Source of the DNA: Planctomycetota bacterium
GTDB lineage: Bacteria > Planctomycetota > Planctomycetia > Pirellulales > Pirellulaceae
Assembly (NCBI GenBank): GCA_014381825.1
Contig: JACNKX010000094.1
Location: 1-64,000, forward strand
Length of the DNA stretch: 64,000 nucleotides
Reading direction: 5' to 3'
Program-made: the position numbers and the translations under genes
Notes under the pieces: model-generated
Told to the model about the DNA's origin: nothing
The model's database searches: none
Seen by the model: only the letters and a program-made list of their open reading frames with translations
Part shown: positions 1-8,575 of the stretch, piece by piece
Layout of the letters: each line of letters begins with the position of its first letter
Numbering within the stretch: position 1 is the first letter of the stretch

Positions 1-166
1 ACGTGCCATCTGTGCGCCATCGCGACTGCTTGCCGTCCGGCACGAAACCTTGCCATCGGGCGCCATACATCGGATAATGACACGTTGATCGCCGGATAAC
101 ATCGGGAATAGGGGTTTTATCCCGGCGATTGTCGAGCAAATTAATCAAGTCACAGAGCGACTATCT

Positions 167-445
167 ATGATCATTTGGGGTAACTACGATCGAGACCGAA
201 ACGAAGACACGGGTCGCTTTGAGTGTCCTCAATGTGGTAGTGAAACTGACTTCACATTGGTTCGCACTTGGAACTACTTTCACATTTACTTCATTCCGAT
301 TGCGAAACAGCAACTAGTGGCAGAAAGGATTCTCTGCGAAGAATGCAACATTGCTTTCCCGATCACCGTGCTTGCTGGAAACGCACAAATGGTCGAATCG
401 GCCTTCGGGTCTGGTCATGGCTCTGAAGTACAACAGTGGCCATAG
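167..445 (+). CDS. Small zinc-ribbon protein
   Basis: This 92-residue protein carries two CxxC knuckles, CPQC near residue 20 and CEEC near residue 57, enough to bind one zinc ion as a zinc ribbon. Between them is an aromatic stretch with the pattern YFHIYFIPIAKQ, which recalls small bacterial zinc-ribbon proteins whose hydrophobic core follows the first knuckle. There is no signal peptide and no clear membrane helix, so it is probably cytoplasmic. It stands alone, convergent with the efflux permease gene downstream. The zinc site is directly visible; its partner (nucleic acid or protein) cannot be told from the sequence. Confidence 0.7.
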   Translation: MIIWGNYDRDRNEDTGRFECPQCGSETDFTLVRTWNYFHIYFIPIAKQQLVAERILCEECNIAFPITVLAGNAQMVESAFGSGHGSEVQQWP

Positions 446-541
446 CTGTATGTCCTTGTTAGTGCCGTTTAGCGTTATCTGTAGCTGAAGCCCTGGTCCT
501 AGCGAATTCAGCTACATGGAACTCCGCGATTCCTGAAGAAT

Positions 542-3500
542 TCACTGCCTCTCCGAGGCCGCGGTCCACCCAACAAGCGACGTCAGCGTCTTCTTGGCAT
601 CCATCATTAGACTGAACAACGTTGGAATCAGGAAGAGCGTAAAAACCGTCGAAACGATCAAGCCGCCGAGCACGACGCTGCCTAGGCCGCGATACAGTTC
701 GCTGCCGGCGCCGGGGAAAAGTACGAGCGGGGCGAGGCCGAAGACCGTGGTGAGCGTCGTCATGAAAATCGGGCGGATGCGAGTGCGCACGCTCTCCAAA
801 ATGGCGGCTTGAGGATCAAGATCATCTTCGCGCATGTGATTTAGCGACTGATGCACAATCAGAATTGCGTTATTCACGACCGTGCCAATCAAAATCACGA
901 AGCCGAGCATCGTCAGCACGTCCAAGGTTTGCGTTTGGCCGCTCATGGTTTGGAGGTACAGGTTCAGGAGATTCAAGCCGATGATGCCACCAACGGCGCC
1001 GAGCGGCACGCTCAGGATGATCACAAACGGATACAGCCACGACTCGAACAAAGCTGCCATGAGTAAGTAGGTGATCAACAACGCGAGCAGGAAGTTCCAT
1101 CGCATTGCATTCCACGTCTCGCGCAGTTTGTCGGCCGTGCCGCTCAGCGCGAGCGTGTACTCCGTTCCTAACTCGCCGCTGGCTTCCAACGGCTCGATGA
1201 CTTCTTCGGTGATCTGGGATAAGGCATCTTCCAACGCCACATTGTCCGGTGGTTTCACGCGGATCGTGATGGCACGCTGTCGCTCGCGATGGTTCACCTG
1301 TTCAGGACCGCTGCTGTATTCAATTGCGGCCAATGCACCAAGCGGTACGAGTTGCCCGCCTGGCGTCGCGATGGGGATCTCCTGCAAGTCTTGAGTCTGA
1401 TTGACCGAGTCCTGATCGCCCATGATCGTCAAGTCGATCTTGTCTCCGCCTTGGTAGTAATACCCGCCCCATGCGCCGTCGACGAAAGCGTTCGTGGCAT
1501 AGCCCAGATCAACAGCGGTAACTCCCATGTCGGCGGCTTGAAGTAAATGCGGAATGACGTGCATCTCGGGATTGGATAGATCAAGGCTGGGGATCGGTTG
1601 CACTTGCGAGCCAGGAATTAGCTCGCGAACTTGGCCAAAGATGCGTCCACCGATACCGACCAGCCTCGTCAATTCCGGGCCTGTGATTTCAATGTCGATG
1701 CTGCGACCACCTGTCAGACCGCTCTCGAACAAGCTCGACTTGTTCGCGATGACAAGCGTTCCCGGCAGCTTCGAGCGAAGGCCAGGCGTTGCCACTCCAT
1801 TCCTTGGATTCACGCCTCCTGTTATCAGCGGGATCAGTTCGTCAACACGAGCTGCATCGCCACAGCGGAGTCCGAGGAACACCGAGCGACCACGAGCGAC
1901 ATAGAAAAAGTCGCGCACGGCGGGGAAATCGAGTGCCGCGGCCTCTGGACTATCGGGATCGATATCCCAGTACAATTGCAGCTCGTCCTCGACCGTCTTG
2001 CCAAGTTGCCCGAGCTGATCCAAGTTGTAACCCGGCGGCGGTAAAACGAGGCAAATGATCAAGTTGCGATTGCCGGTCGGAAGGTACTCGACCTTGGGCC
2101 ATAGCACGATACTCAGCACGACCGACGTACCAACCAGTACGCCTACGACAAGCAACCGAGCGATCGTACTTTTCTGGACACGCGCGTTCAGTCCGACCAC
2201 GGCATCAACGAATCGCGACCCGAAGCTCGTGAGCAATCGTTCGACGATACTGATTGTTCCGTCCGAAGAACCTCGTTCCCGCCGAGTGAGCAGACGTGCG
2301 GCGGCGGTCGGAATGACAGTGACGGAAACGACTAGCGACAACGCCACCGCCGAGCTGATCGCCAATGCAATATCGCGGAACAACTGGCCGGCTTCTTCCT
2401 GGACGAACAGAACTGGCAGGAACACCGCCAGCGTCGTGAGTGTCGAAGCCGCGACGGCTCCCCACACCTCCTTGGTCGCGCGCTCAGCGGCAGCAAACGC
2501 GCCGTCACCGTCCTGGTAGTGCCGATAGATGTTTTCCAACACCACAACCGCATTATCGACAAGCATTCCGACAGCGAATGCAAGTCCGGCCAGGCTGATC
2601 ACGTTTAACGATCGTCCGAGTTGTTGCAAGACGAGAAACGTTCCAACGATACTTACGGGAATCGCGAGACTGACCACCAAGGCGCCGCGAGCAAACCAAA
2701 ATCCAGCCACGATGATCAAGGCCAGCGTAACCAGAAAGAACCACGGCGAAACAACCACGGCCGCGATTGCCGTCCCCGCGAGCAACGGGGCAAAGAGCAG
2801 TGTCCGCGACCCAATGTGCAGGAACAGCATGAGGATTATAACGGTTAACGCGCCGCCCAGGACAATGTTCTGGTTCACGAGCGATACGGCGGAGTCGATG
2901 TACTCGGTTTCGTCATAGACCTGCGTCAGCGTCAGGCCTTGCGTCTCGAGAACGCCAGCGTTCAGCCGCTCGTTCGCTTCTCGCAAACCGCGCATTACCT
3001 GCAAGACGTTCGCGCCGGAATCACGGATCACGTTGATTGCGATGCATTCGTTACCATAGCGGCGCACGAAGCCGTCTGGTTTCTTTTGCCCGATGCGGAC
3101 TTCGGCAACATCACGAACGTAGACTGGATCGCCATCGACGACAGCCAGTACTTGATTCTCGACTTGCTCGGGGTTTCGGAATTGGCCGAGCGTTCTGACG
3201 ACCCAGCGTCGCTTGCCTTCCCAGAAGTCGCCCCCTGATGTGTCTTTGTTCTGGGCCCGCAATGCATCGCGAACATTCGAGATAGTAAGCTGTCTCGCGG
3301 CGAGCCGTTGTGGGTCGACGACGACTTGCAACTCTGGATCGCGACCGCCCAGGACGTTCGAATTCGAGACGCCGTCGACCCGCTCGAATTGAGTTTCGAT
3401 TTGGTCTTCGGCAAACTTGCGTTGTGCCGGCAAGTCGATTGGCGGAGGAAGCAACTCGTTCTTGACAATCGCATGTTGCGCGGCGGCTCGCCGCAATCGT

Positions 3501-4039
3501 AGCTCAGCAAGTGCCGGGCTGTGTGCCGCGAGTACCGGATTTAGGTCTCCAGACAGTTCGGGATGTTCGTCGATGAATGCCCGTACTGCCTCCGCATTGG
3601 GCATCCTGGCACTCAGGATAAACCAAGCGATTGCGCGATCCGATGAACTCGATGTTCGGATCACCGGTTCGTCTGAGTCTTCGGGATACTCAGGCACCTG
3701 CTGCAAGCGGCTGTTGACCTTTAGTAAGGCCTCCTCCATGTTGGTACCGACACGGAACTCGAGCGTGATCGTTCCTGATGAATCCATCGACTCGGAAGAC
3801 ATCTTCGTGACGCCCTCGACAGCCTTGAGTTGTTCCTCTTGCTCCTGGATGATCTCTCGCTCGACTTCTTGCGGGCTGGCGCCGGGCCATCGCGTCGAGA
3901 CGCTGATCGTGGGAATTTGCACCTCCGGTGTCAGCTGCATCGGCATCCGAATCAGCCCGATGATGCCGAACAGAGCCAGCAGTAACACGGCGACCGTGAC
4001 TTTGACCGGATTGAGGATGAAGGCTTGGATGGGGTGCAT
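542..4039 (-). CDS. RND efflux transporter permease (AcrB/HAE1-type)
   Basis: Inner-membrane proton-driven pump of the resistance-nodulation-division superfamily, 1165 residues against about 1040 for AcrB. Family marks are the N-terminal helix followed by RMPMQLTPEVQIPTISVST, the TM4 block GMLVDNAVVVLENI (residues 491-504, Asp495 matching the proton-relay aspartate, its neighbour being Asn) and a C-terminal helix bundle with NNAILIVHQSLN. Two insertions explain the extra length: about 60 residues in the first porter domain (about 146-205) and about 40 very hydrophobic residues between TM2 and TM3 (about 411-452). The adaptor gene lies 118 bases upstream on the same strand, so the pair should form an efflux complex. 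No outer-membrane channel gene lies beside it. The substrate is unknown. Confidence 0.93.
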   Translation of the reverse strand: MHPIQAFILNPVKVTVAVLLLALFGIIGLIRMPMQLTPEVQIPTISVSTRWPGASPQEVEREIIQEQEEQLKAVEGVTKMSSESMDSSGTITLEFRVGTNMEEALLKVNSRLQQVPEYPEDSDEPVIRTSSSSDRAIAWFILSARMPNAEAVRAFIDEHPELSGDLNPVLAAHSPALAELRLRRAAAQHAIVKNELLPPPIDLPAQRKFAEDQIETQFERVDGVSNSNVLGGRDPELQVVVDPQRLAARQLTISNVRDALRAQNKDTSGGDFWEGKRRWVVRTLGQFRNPEQVENQVLAVVDGDPVYVRDVAEVRIGQKKPDGFVRRYGNECIAINVIRDSGANVLQVMRGLREANERLNAGVLETQGLTLTQVYDETEYIDSAVSLVNQNIVLGGALTVIILMLFLHIGSRTLLFAPLLAGTAIAAVVVSPWFFLVTLALIIVAGFWFARGALVVSLAIPVSIVGTFLVLQQLGRSLNVISLAGLAFAVGMLVDNAVVVLENIYRHYQDGDGAFAAAERATKEVWGAVAASTLTTLAVFLPVLFVQEEAGQLFRDIALAISSAVALSLVVSVTVIPTAAARLLTRRERGSSDGTISIVERLLTSFGSRFVDAVVGLNARVQKSTIARLLVVGVLVGTSVVLSIVLWPKVEYLPTGNRNLIICLVLPPPGYNLDQLGQLGKTVEDELQLYWDIDPDSPEAAALDFPAVRDFFYVARGRSVFLGLRCGDAARVDELIPLITGGVNPRNGVATPGLRSKLPGTLVIANKSSLFESGLTGGRSIDIEITGPELTRLVGIGGRIFGQVRELIPGSQVQPIPSLDLSNPEMHVIPHLLQAADMGVTAVDLGYATNAFVDGAWGGYYYQGGDKIDLTIMGDQDSVNQTQDLQEIPIATPGGQLVPLGALAAIEYSSGPEQVNHRERQRAITIRVKPPDNVALEDALSQITEEVIEPLEASGELGTEYTLALSGTADKLRETWNAMRWNFLLALLITYLLMAALFESWLYPFVIILSVPLGAVGGIIGLNLLNLYLQTMSGQTQTLDVLTMLGFVILIGTVVNNAILIVHQSLNHMREDDLDPQAAILESVRTRIRPIFMTTLTTVFGLAPLVLFPGAGSELYRGLGSVVLGGLIVSTVFTLFLIPTLFSLMMDAKKTLTSLVGWTAASERQ

Positions 4040-4043
4040 AGTC

Positions 4044-4073
4044 AGTAGCCATCACTCGCCGAGCGATGAGCCC
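4044..4073 (+). repeat. REP-like palindrome, copy 1
   Basis: A roughly 30-base imperfect palindrome in the gap between adaptor and permease genes. It matches, in opposite orientation, a second copy at 4133-4162 at about 24 of 30 positions. Each copy can fold into a hairpin around CTC-CGAG, so the pair resembles a BIME-type arrangement. Confidence 0.6.
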
Positions 4074-4132
4074 GTGAGGGTGAACTTAAGGCAGCAGTGG
4101 AATGGAATTGTGATGTTGCTTTGTACTGCAAT

Positions 4133-4162
4133 GGCTTCGTCACTCGGAGAGTGACAGCTACT
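4133..4162 (-). repeat. REP-like palindrome, copy 2, covering the adaptor stop codon
   Basis: Inverted partner of 4044-4073. It contains the perfect stem GTCACTC-GGA-GAGTGAC at 4139-4155 and overlaps the TAG stop codon (4158-4160) of the adaptor gene. The hairpin would form in the adaptor-permease mRNA just after the first cistron and could affect stability or relative expression; that role is inference. Confidence 0.6.
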
Positions 4163-5447
4163 GTGGCTTCGCGACGATCGGCTGCCCTGGGCGAACTCGT
4201 TCGTTGCCGATGACGACGACTTTGTCCGTCGATGCCAAGTTGCCTGTCACTTGGATCAGGGAGCCATCGGTGATGCCAAGTTGTACCGGCACAGGTCGAA
4301 CGGTCTCTTGCTTCGTCTCGGGGTTCATCGTGACGACCATCAGTGACGGTTGCGAGCCGCCGAGGACGAGCGAGTCTTTGGGTACCAGTAATGCCTTGAT
4401 TGGCGGCCCAACAGCGAGCGTAACGCGAGCCAACATGCCCGACTTCAGTAAGTGGCCACCTTCTGTCTTAGGATTCGACAGCCGTATCTTCACGGGAAAT
4501 GTTCGAGATCGCAGATCTGCCTCAGGAACGACCCTCGCTACTTTGCCAGTGAATGCCTGATCGGGGACGGCGTCGACGCGAATCTGCGCATCCGCACGGA
4601 TGCGAACGTGCGCGATGAACGCCTCAGGCACGGTGACGTCAATCTCGATTGGATCCAGTTCGATTACTTCGGCAACGGGATCACCGCGCGAAACCCACGC
4701 GCCGACTTCTGTATGTTTTGCAACGACGAAACCTTCGAATCGAGCGCGCAAGGTGTACTTGGCCTTTTGGCTTTCCAGGTGCTTCCAATCCTCTGTCGCG
4801 ATTGCCAGCTTGGCTCTAGCTTGTTCGATGTGTTCCTTGCGCGGCCCTGCGATCACGAGATCGGCGGTTGCCTTTGCGGCGATCTGATTTTGGTCGGCGG
4901 CGAGCGACGCTGACAGGGCTTGTTCCAACTCGTCGAGCGAGGCAGAATTTGCTTGATCGAAGAGCAACTTTGTGCGATCGAATCGCTTCTTTGTAAAGTC
5001 TTTCAACGCCTGTGCTGCGCCGAGCCGAGCCTTGGCTTGAGCGATTTCTTCAGGACGAGAACCGGCTTCTAACTCGCTGAGTTCGTGTCGTCGCAATAAC
5101 ACTTCGGCACGAGCCGATGCGATCTCGATTGAAATCGTATCGGTCAGCAGTTGTGCGATCGGCTGGCCTCGCTTCTTCCCGTCTTCGTCCAATTCTGGTG
5201 GTCCGACTGGATCGCCGGCGTCGACGAACAGTTCCGCGACTCGCCCGTCGACAGCGCTGCCGATGATGCTGCGTCGCGGTGGCACAACAGCACCAACGAA
5301 CGTTTGCCCGGCCGAGACCTCGCGTTGCACGACGGGAGCAACGATTACGGCGACTGGTTGTTGAGGCGGTTGTGCTAAGGCGTCCGCAAAAAATGTCAGC
5401 AAGAATGCCATACTGACGAACATTCGAAGGGAAGAAGAGCCATGCAT
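4158..5447 (-). CDS. RND efflux periplasmic adaptor (membrane fusion protein)
   Basis: HlyD/AcrA-family adaptor that would link the RND permease to an outer-membrane channel. The reading frame is open upstream to 5753, but that would overlap the divergent esterase gene. The ATG at 5447 gives a normal signal peptide (MFVSMAFLLTFFADALA) and 429 residues, so this start is preferred. After the signal comes a barrel/lipoyl segment (GSAVDGRVAELFVDAGDPV), a long Lys/Glu/Ala-rich coiled-coil hairpin, the second lipoyl half (YTLRARFEGFVVAKHTEVGAWV) and a C-terminal beta domain ending GNERVRPGQPIVAKPQ. It is first in a two-gene unit with the permease. Confidence 0.88.
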   Translation of the reverse strand: MHGSSSLRMFVSMAFLLTFFADALAQPPQQPVAVIVAPVVQREVSAGQTFVGAVVPPRRSIIGSAVDGRVAELFVDAGDPVGPPELDEDGKKRGQPIAQLLTDTISIEIASARAEVLLRRHELSELEAGSRPEEIAQAKARLGAAQALKDFTKKRFDRTKLLFDQANSASLDELEQALSASLAADQNQIAAKATADLVIAGPRKEHIEQARAKLAIATEDWKHLESQKAKYTLRARFEGFVVAKHTEVGAWVSRGDPVAEVIELDPIEIDVTVPEAFIAHVRIRADAQIRVDAVPDQAFTGKVARVVPEADLRSRTFPVKIRLSNPKTEGGHLLKSGMLARVTLAVGPPIKALLVPKDSLVLGGSQPSLMVVTMNPETKQETVRPVPVQLGITDGSLIQVTGNLASTDKVVVIGNERVRPGQPIVAKPQ

Positions 5448-5556
5448 GGCAAGGTGAGTTCCGGGGCAGGGGAGGGGAGCGAGGTCGCTAGAGTCCACAA
5501 TAAGTAGGGCCCCGAGCGGGGTCAAGCGACAGGGCCTTCGCCGCTGGCTATAATCA

Positions 5557-6384
5557 ATGCCGTTTGATCGGTTATATGGAGGCAATTTCATCGTGGCGAG
5601 TGCATTTAGGATTTTGTGTGTCGGTTTCGTGAGCTGTTTGGTAGGAGAAAACATGGCGACTGCCAACGGCGCGGAGGTCGCTAGTGAGCGATTCGAAGCC
5701 AGAGTCTTTAAGACGGACGATGGCTCGCTTCCGTATCGCTTGCTGCGGCCCAAGGACTATGACCAGACTCGTCGCTATCCGCTCGTGATCTTTTATCACG
5801 GAGCCGGCGAGCGCGGGGATGACAACTTAAAGCCACTAGTGCATGGGATGAATGACTTTGCCAGTGACGATGTCATGGAAAAGTACCCGTGTTTTGTCAT
5901 CGCGCCGCAATGCCCCGATGGATTGCAGTGGGTCGATACACCTTGGACGGCGGATGCTCACACGATGCCGGAAGAGCCGACGAAACCAATGCGTTTGTCG
6001 CTTGAGTTAATCGCCAGTCTACAATCCGAGTTTTCGATCGACGAGCGTCGGTTGTATGTCACGGGGCTTTCGATGGGTGGCTTTGGCGTGTGGGACGCGA
6101 TTCAACGTCATCCGAATCGATTTGCCGCCGCCGTGCCGATTTGTGGAGGCGGTGATCCTGCCTACGCGAAGCAACTCGCAAGTGTTCCCATTTGGGCGTT
6201 CCACGGCGATGCCGATACAGCCGTCAAACCAAAGCGTTCACGTGACATGGTCGCTGCGCTGAAAGCAGCTGGTGGCGCGCCGAAGTACACGGAGTATCCC
6301 GGCGTCGGTCACAATTCGTGGGCAGCGACTTACGCGAATCGCAAGATGTATGCTTGGCTGTTTGCGCAGAAGAAGTCTAAATGA
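5557..6384 (+). CDS. Secreted alpha/beta-hydrolase (esterase/phospholipase-like)
   Basis: A 275-residue serine hydrolase of the prolyl-oligopeptidase/carboxylesterase type. The nucleophile elbow GLSMGG places the catalytic serine at residue 172; Asp220 in HGDADTAVKP and His252 in GVGHNSW complete the triad. The oxyanion segment VIFYHGAGERGDDN sits at about 77-90. A hydrophobic N-terminus (about 10-30, ending before ANGAEVASE) is a likely signal peptide, so the enzyme should act outside the cytoplasm, as many planctomycete esterases tied to polysaccharide breakdown do. The substrate cannot be inferred. It is divergent from the efflux adaptor. Confidence 0.85.
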   Translation: MPFDRLYGGNFIVASAFRILCVGFVSCLVGENMATANGAEVASERFEARVFKTDDGSLPYRLLRPKDYDQTRRYPLVIFYHGAGERGDDNLKPLVHGMNDFASDDVMEKYPCFVIAPQCPDGLQWVDTPWTADAHTMPEEPTKPMRLSLELIASLQSEFSIDERRLYVTGLSMGGFGVWDAIQRHPNRFAAAVPICGGGDPAYAKQLASVPIWAFHGDADTAVKPKRSRDMVAALKAAGGAPKYTEYPGVGHNSWAATYANRKMYAWLFAQKKSK

Positions 6385-6403
6385 GGCCCAACGCTCGCAA
6401 TTT

Positions 6404-8233
6404 CTAATTCCGCTGACTCTCCACGATTTGATAGAGCGTCACGGATTCGGAACGTGTCTCAACTGGCTGAGCTGCGAGTGAGCGTGGATCGTACTGATTT
6501 AATAGAACTAGATAGCTTGGAGTGTATTGGTATTCCTCGACCCGTTCCAAGTGAGCCATGTTGCGAGCTAAGTCTTCCTGGTAACCCTCGGTACGTAAGG
6601 CGTGAGGTCCTGCGACGAGGAAGGTTGGGACAGAAGAATCTCGCGTTGTGTCGTTGATGAAACGGAGATCACCTCCAGGAACGAAGCTCTGGGTTCCTGT
6701 AAGTTTCAGTTGAAAGAAGAGCCCTGGCTCGCCATAAACGACCACGATCGCTTCGTCGCGTCCTCCCCTTGCAAGTTCCGCTCGGTTGCCGACTTCCTCG
6801 ATGATCTGCTTCGCGATCGGAACCCAACCAGTACGCGACTGCCAGGCAGGTATGCCGCGTTCGGCGATTCGGGGCAATGTCACCAAGAGAGCAAGGACAC
6901 TCGCCACGAGCGCGACGACCCATCGCTTCGACACGCCATGGTGCTCACTCGGTTTGTCAGCGGTCTCCACGAGTTGGCTGATCGCGACACCAGCTCCAAT
7001 CCAAACGGCGCACAGCCACGGTAAAGTCAGTCGTGGGTAAGGGTGATAGAAAGGCGTAGCGAGGAGTAGTCCGCCGATCCATGCCGCGAGAAAGTACAAC
7101 GCTAAACGATCGTCGTCATTGGCAGCGGAGGCGAAGCGACGTCGATAGAGTTCTAGTCCGACGAACGACGTGGAAAGCGCGAACATGATCAACGCAGCGC
7201 CTAGCCATGCGGTTGCGGCACAAAGTCCAACAGCCAGTACGCACACCTTCAGAGAACGCTTTGGATTCCTAGGTGTAACTGCGAGTGCCGACAAAATCGC
7301 GATACCAATGGATGCACAAGTCGCCCATCCGTCGAAGTGTGACAGATTTGCATATTGTTGCGCTAAACTTGACACCCATCCGCCAAAGCCCACGAGGTAC
7401 TGTCGGTGATTCGCCGCGACTTCTGCGTAGCCGCCGTAGGGTTGCAACTCGCGAAGGTAAGGGCTCCAAACGGCGAACGCGATCGCCGCGGCGCCAATCC
7501 AAAAAGCAATCAACCGAATTGTGTGCCGGCGACAATTTGCATCGATGGCAAACGCGATAACGAGCCCCCCGAAGCCAACTGCCAATGGCAACCAACCATT
7601 ATACTTTGTCCACCACGCGAGTCCCGTCAGCAATCCTGCGATTCCTAGAAACAGATAGCTGCTTGTCGAGAAGGCGCGTTTCAAAGTCCAGACCGCTGCA
7701 ACGAATAGCAACAACATCAACGCCTCGGTTAACGCCGCGCGTGAATACAAGGCGTGAAAGTCACTCAACGACGCGATCGCCAGTGTCGCAAGTCCGGCTT
7801 CGGCACCAAACCACTCGCGCGTCATTCGCCAGACCACGACTAGCGTTAAACATCCTGTGAAGAGGCTCGGAACTAATGGGGTCAGTGGATTGAGTGTGCG
7901 GGTCGTCGGATCTCGCGTCTGATCGACGATCATTGACCATTCAATCAAACTCGGAAGCAATGGCGGCGCGTAGAACCTGCGCTGTGGGTATTGGTAACCG
8001 GCGTCGGGACCGAACCAAATGTTCGACGCGTAGACGCCTTCATCAAAGTGTTCGATGGCCATTCGCGACGGGAAGGCAATGCGAATACTAACTCCTAGCA
8101 CGAGGAGTATGGCGACCAACAGCCACTCACGCGTTGAAGGGGCGGTCGACGACGGTGATTCTGTGACGGTGATCTCGGGGCTCGGTGGATTGCCGTGGCG
8201 CTTTGATCGGCGCTTCGATCTTGACATCCCCAT
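6404..8233 (-). CDS. GT39/ArnT-like membrane glycosyltransferase
   Basis: A 609-residue polytopic membrane protein with about a dozen hydrophobic segments and a soluble C-terminal part. The first loop contains HFDEGVYAS (Asp64-Glu65), the acidic motif that dolichyl/undecaprenyl-phosphate-sugar glycosyltransferases of the PMT/ArnT clan use for catalysis. By family it should move a sugar from a lipid-linked donor to a protein or lipid on the periplasmic side. The N-terminus is basic (MGMSRSKRRSKRHG) and cytosolic. It ends 20 bases from the convergent esterase gene and starts 15 bases downstream of the DUF971 gene, so it may be read with that operon. The acceptor is unknown. Confidence 0.8.
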   Translation of the reverse strand: MGMSRSKRRSKRHGNPPSPEITVTESPSSTAPSTREWLLVAILLVLGVSIRIAFPSRMAIEHFDEGVYASNIWFGPDAGYQYPQRRFYAPPLLPSLIEWSMIVDQTRDPTTRTLNPLTPLVPSLFTGCLTLVVVWRMTREWFGAEAGLATLAIASLSDFHALYSRAALTEALMLLLFVAAVWTLKRAFSTSSYLFLGIAGLLTGLAWWTKYNGWLPLAVGFGGLVIAFAIDANCRRHTIRLIAFWIGAAAIAFAVWSPYLRELQPYGGYAEVAANHRQYLVGFGGWVSSLAQQYANLSHFDGWATCASIGIAILSALAVTPRNPKRSLKVCVLAVGLCAATAWLGAALIMFALSTSFVGLELYRRRFASAANDDDRLALYFLAAWIGGLLLATPFYHPYPRLTLPWLCAVWIGAGVAISQLVETADKPSEHHGVSKRWVVALVASVLALLVTLPRIAERGIPAWQSRTGWVPIAKQIIEEVGNRAELARGGRDEAIVVVYGEPGLFFQLKLTGTQSFVPGGDLRFINDTTRDSSVPTFLVAGPHALRTEGYQEDLARNMAHLERVEEYQYTPSYLVLLNQYDPRSLAAQPVETRSESVTLYQIVESQRN

Positions 8234-8248
8234 GTGATACGCGATTCG

Positions 8249-8575
8249 CTATTGAGTCGCCGGTTCGACGACTTCGCCCAGTTCTAAGAGTGTTGTGAAC
8301 GAGTAGATTCCCGTATCGTGCCCGTCGCTGAAGTTGATTGAGTAGGCGTAGTTTCCGACCGGCTTCATGCCGAGGATCTTCAACGGTGCGGCCTCTTCTG
8401 TCTTTAGCACCGGCAGCAGTGGCGCGGGAGACTTACGCTGCTCGCGGCAGGTCGCGCACGGACAGCTCCTTCGTAACTGGCCAAATGAGTACCGGCGACT
8501 ATGCCCATCGCTCCAACCGATGAGCAAATGCGTTTCGTCAACGAGTTCTAGTTTTGTCGGCGAGATGGATGTCAT
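8249..8575 (-). CDS. DUF971 domain protein
   Basis: A single-domain protein of 108 residues of the DUF971 / gamma-butyrobetaine-hydroxylase N-terminal-like family. Diagnostic parts are WSDGHSRRYSFGQLRRSCPC (residues 21-40), the cysteines Cys38, Cys40 and Cys43 that form the family's metal-binding corner, and the end segment INFSDGHDTGIYSFTTLLELG. In other bacteria such stand-alone proteins have been linked to iron-sulfur or MoCo-related processes, but no reaction can be assigned here. Its ATG overlaps the stop codon of the PLP-enzyme gene by four bases, so translation is probably coupled, suggesting a shared task. Confidence 0.85.
   Translation of the reverse strand: MTSISPTKLELVDETHLLIGWSDGHSRRYSFGQLRRSCPCATCREQRKSPAPLLPVLKTEEAAPLKILGMKPVGNYAYSINFSDGHDTGIYSFTTLLELGEVVEPATQ

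Noticed and set aside
1-166. 3' end of an upstream gene
   Set aside because: A plus frame runs from base 1 to a TAA near 110, but its translation shows no family features.
3417-4154. 245-residue plus-strand frame
   Set aside because: Antisense to the RND permease 5' part.
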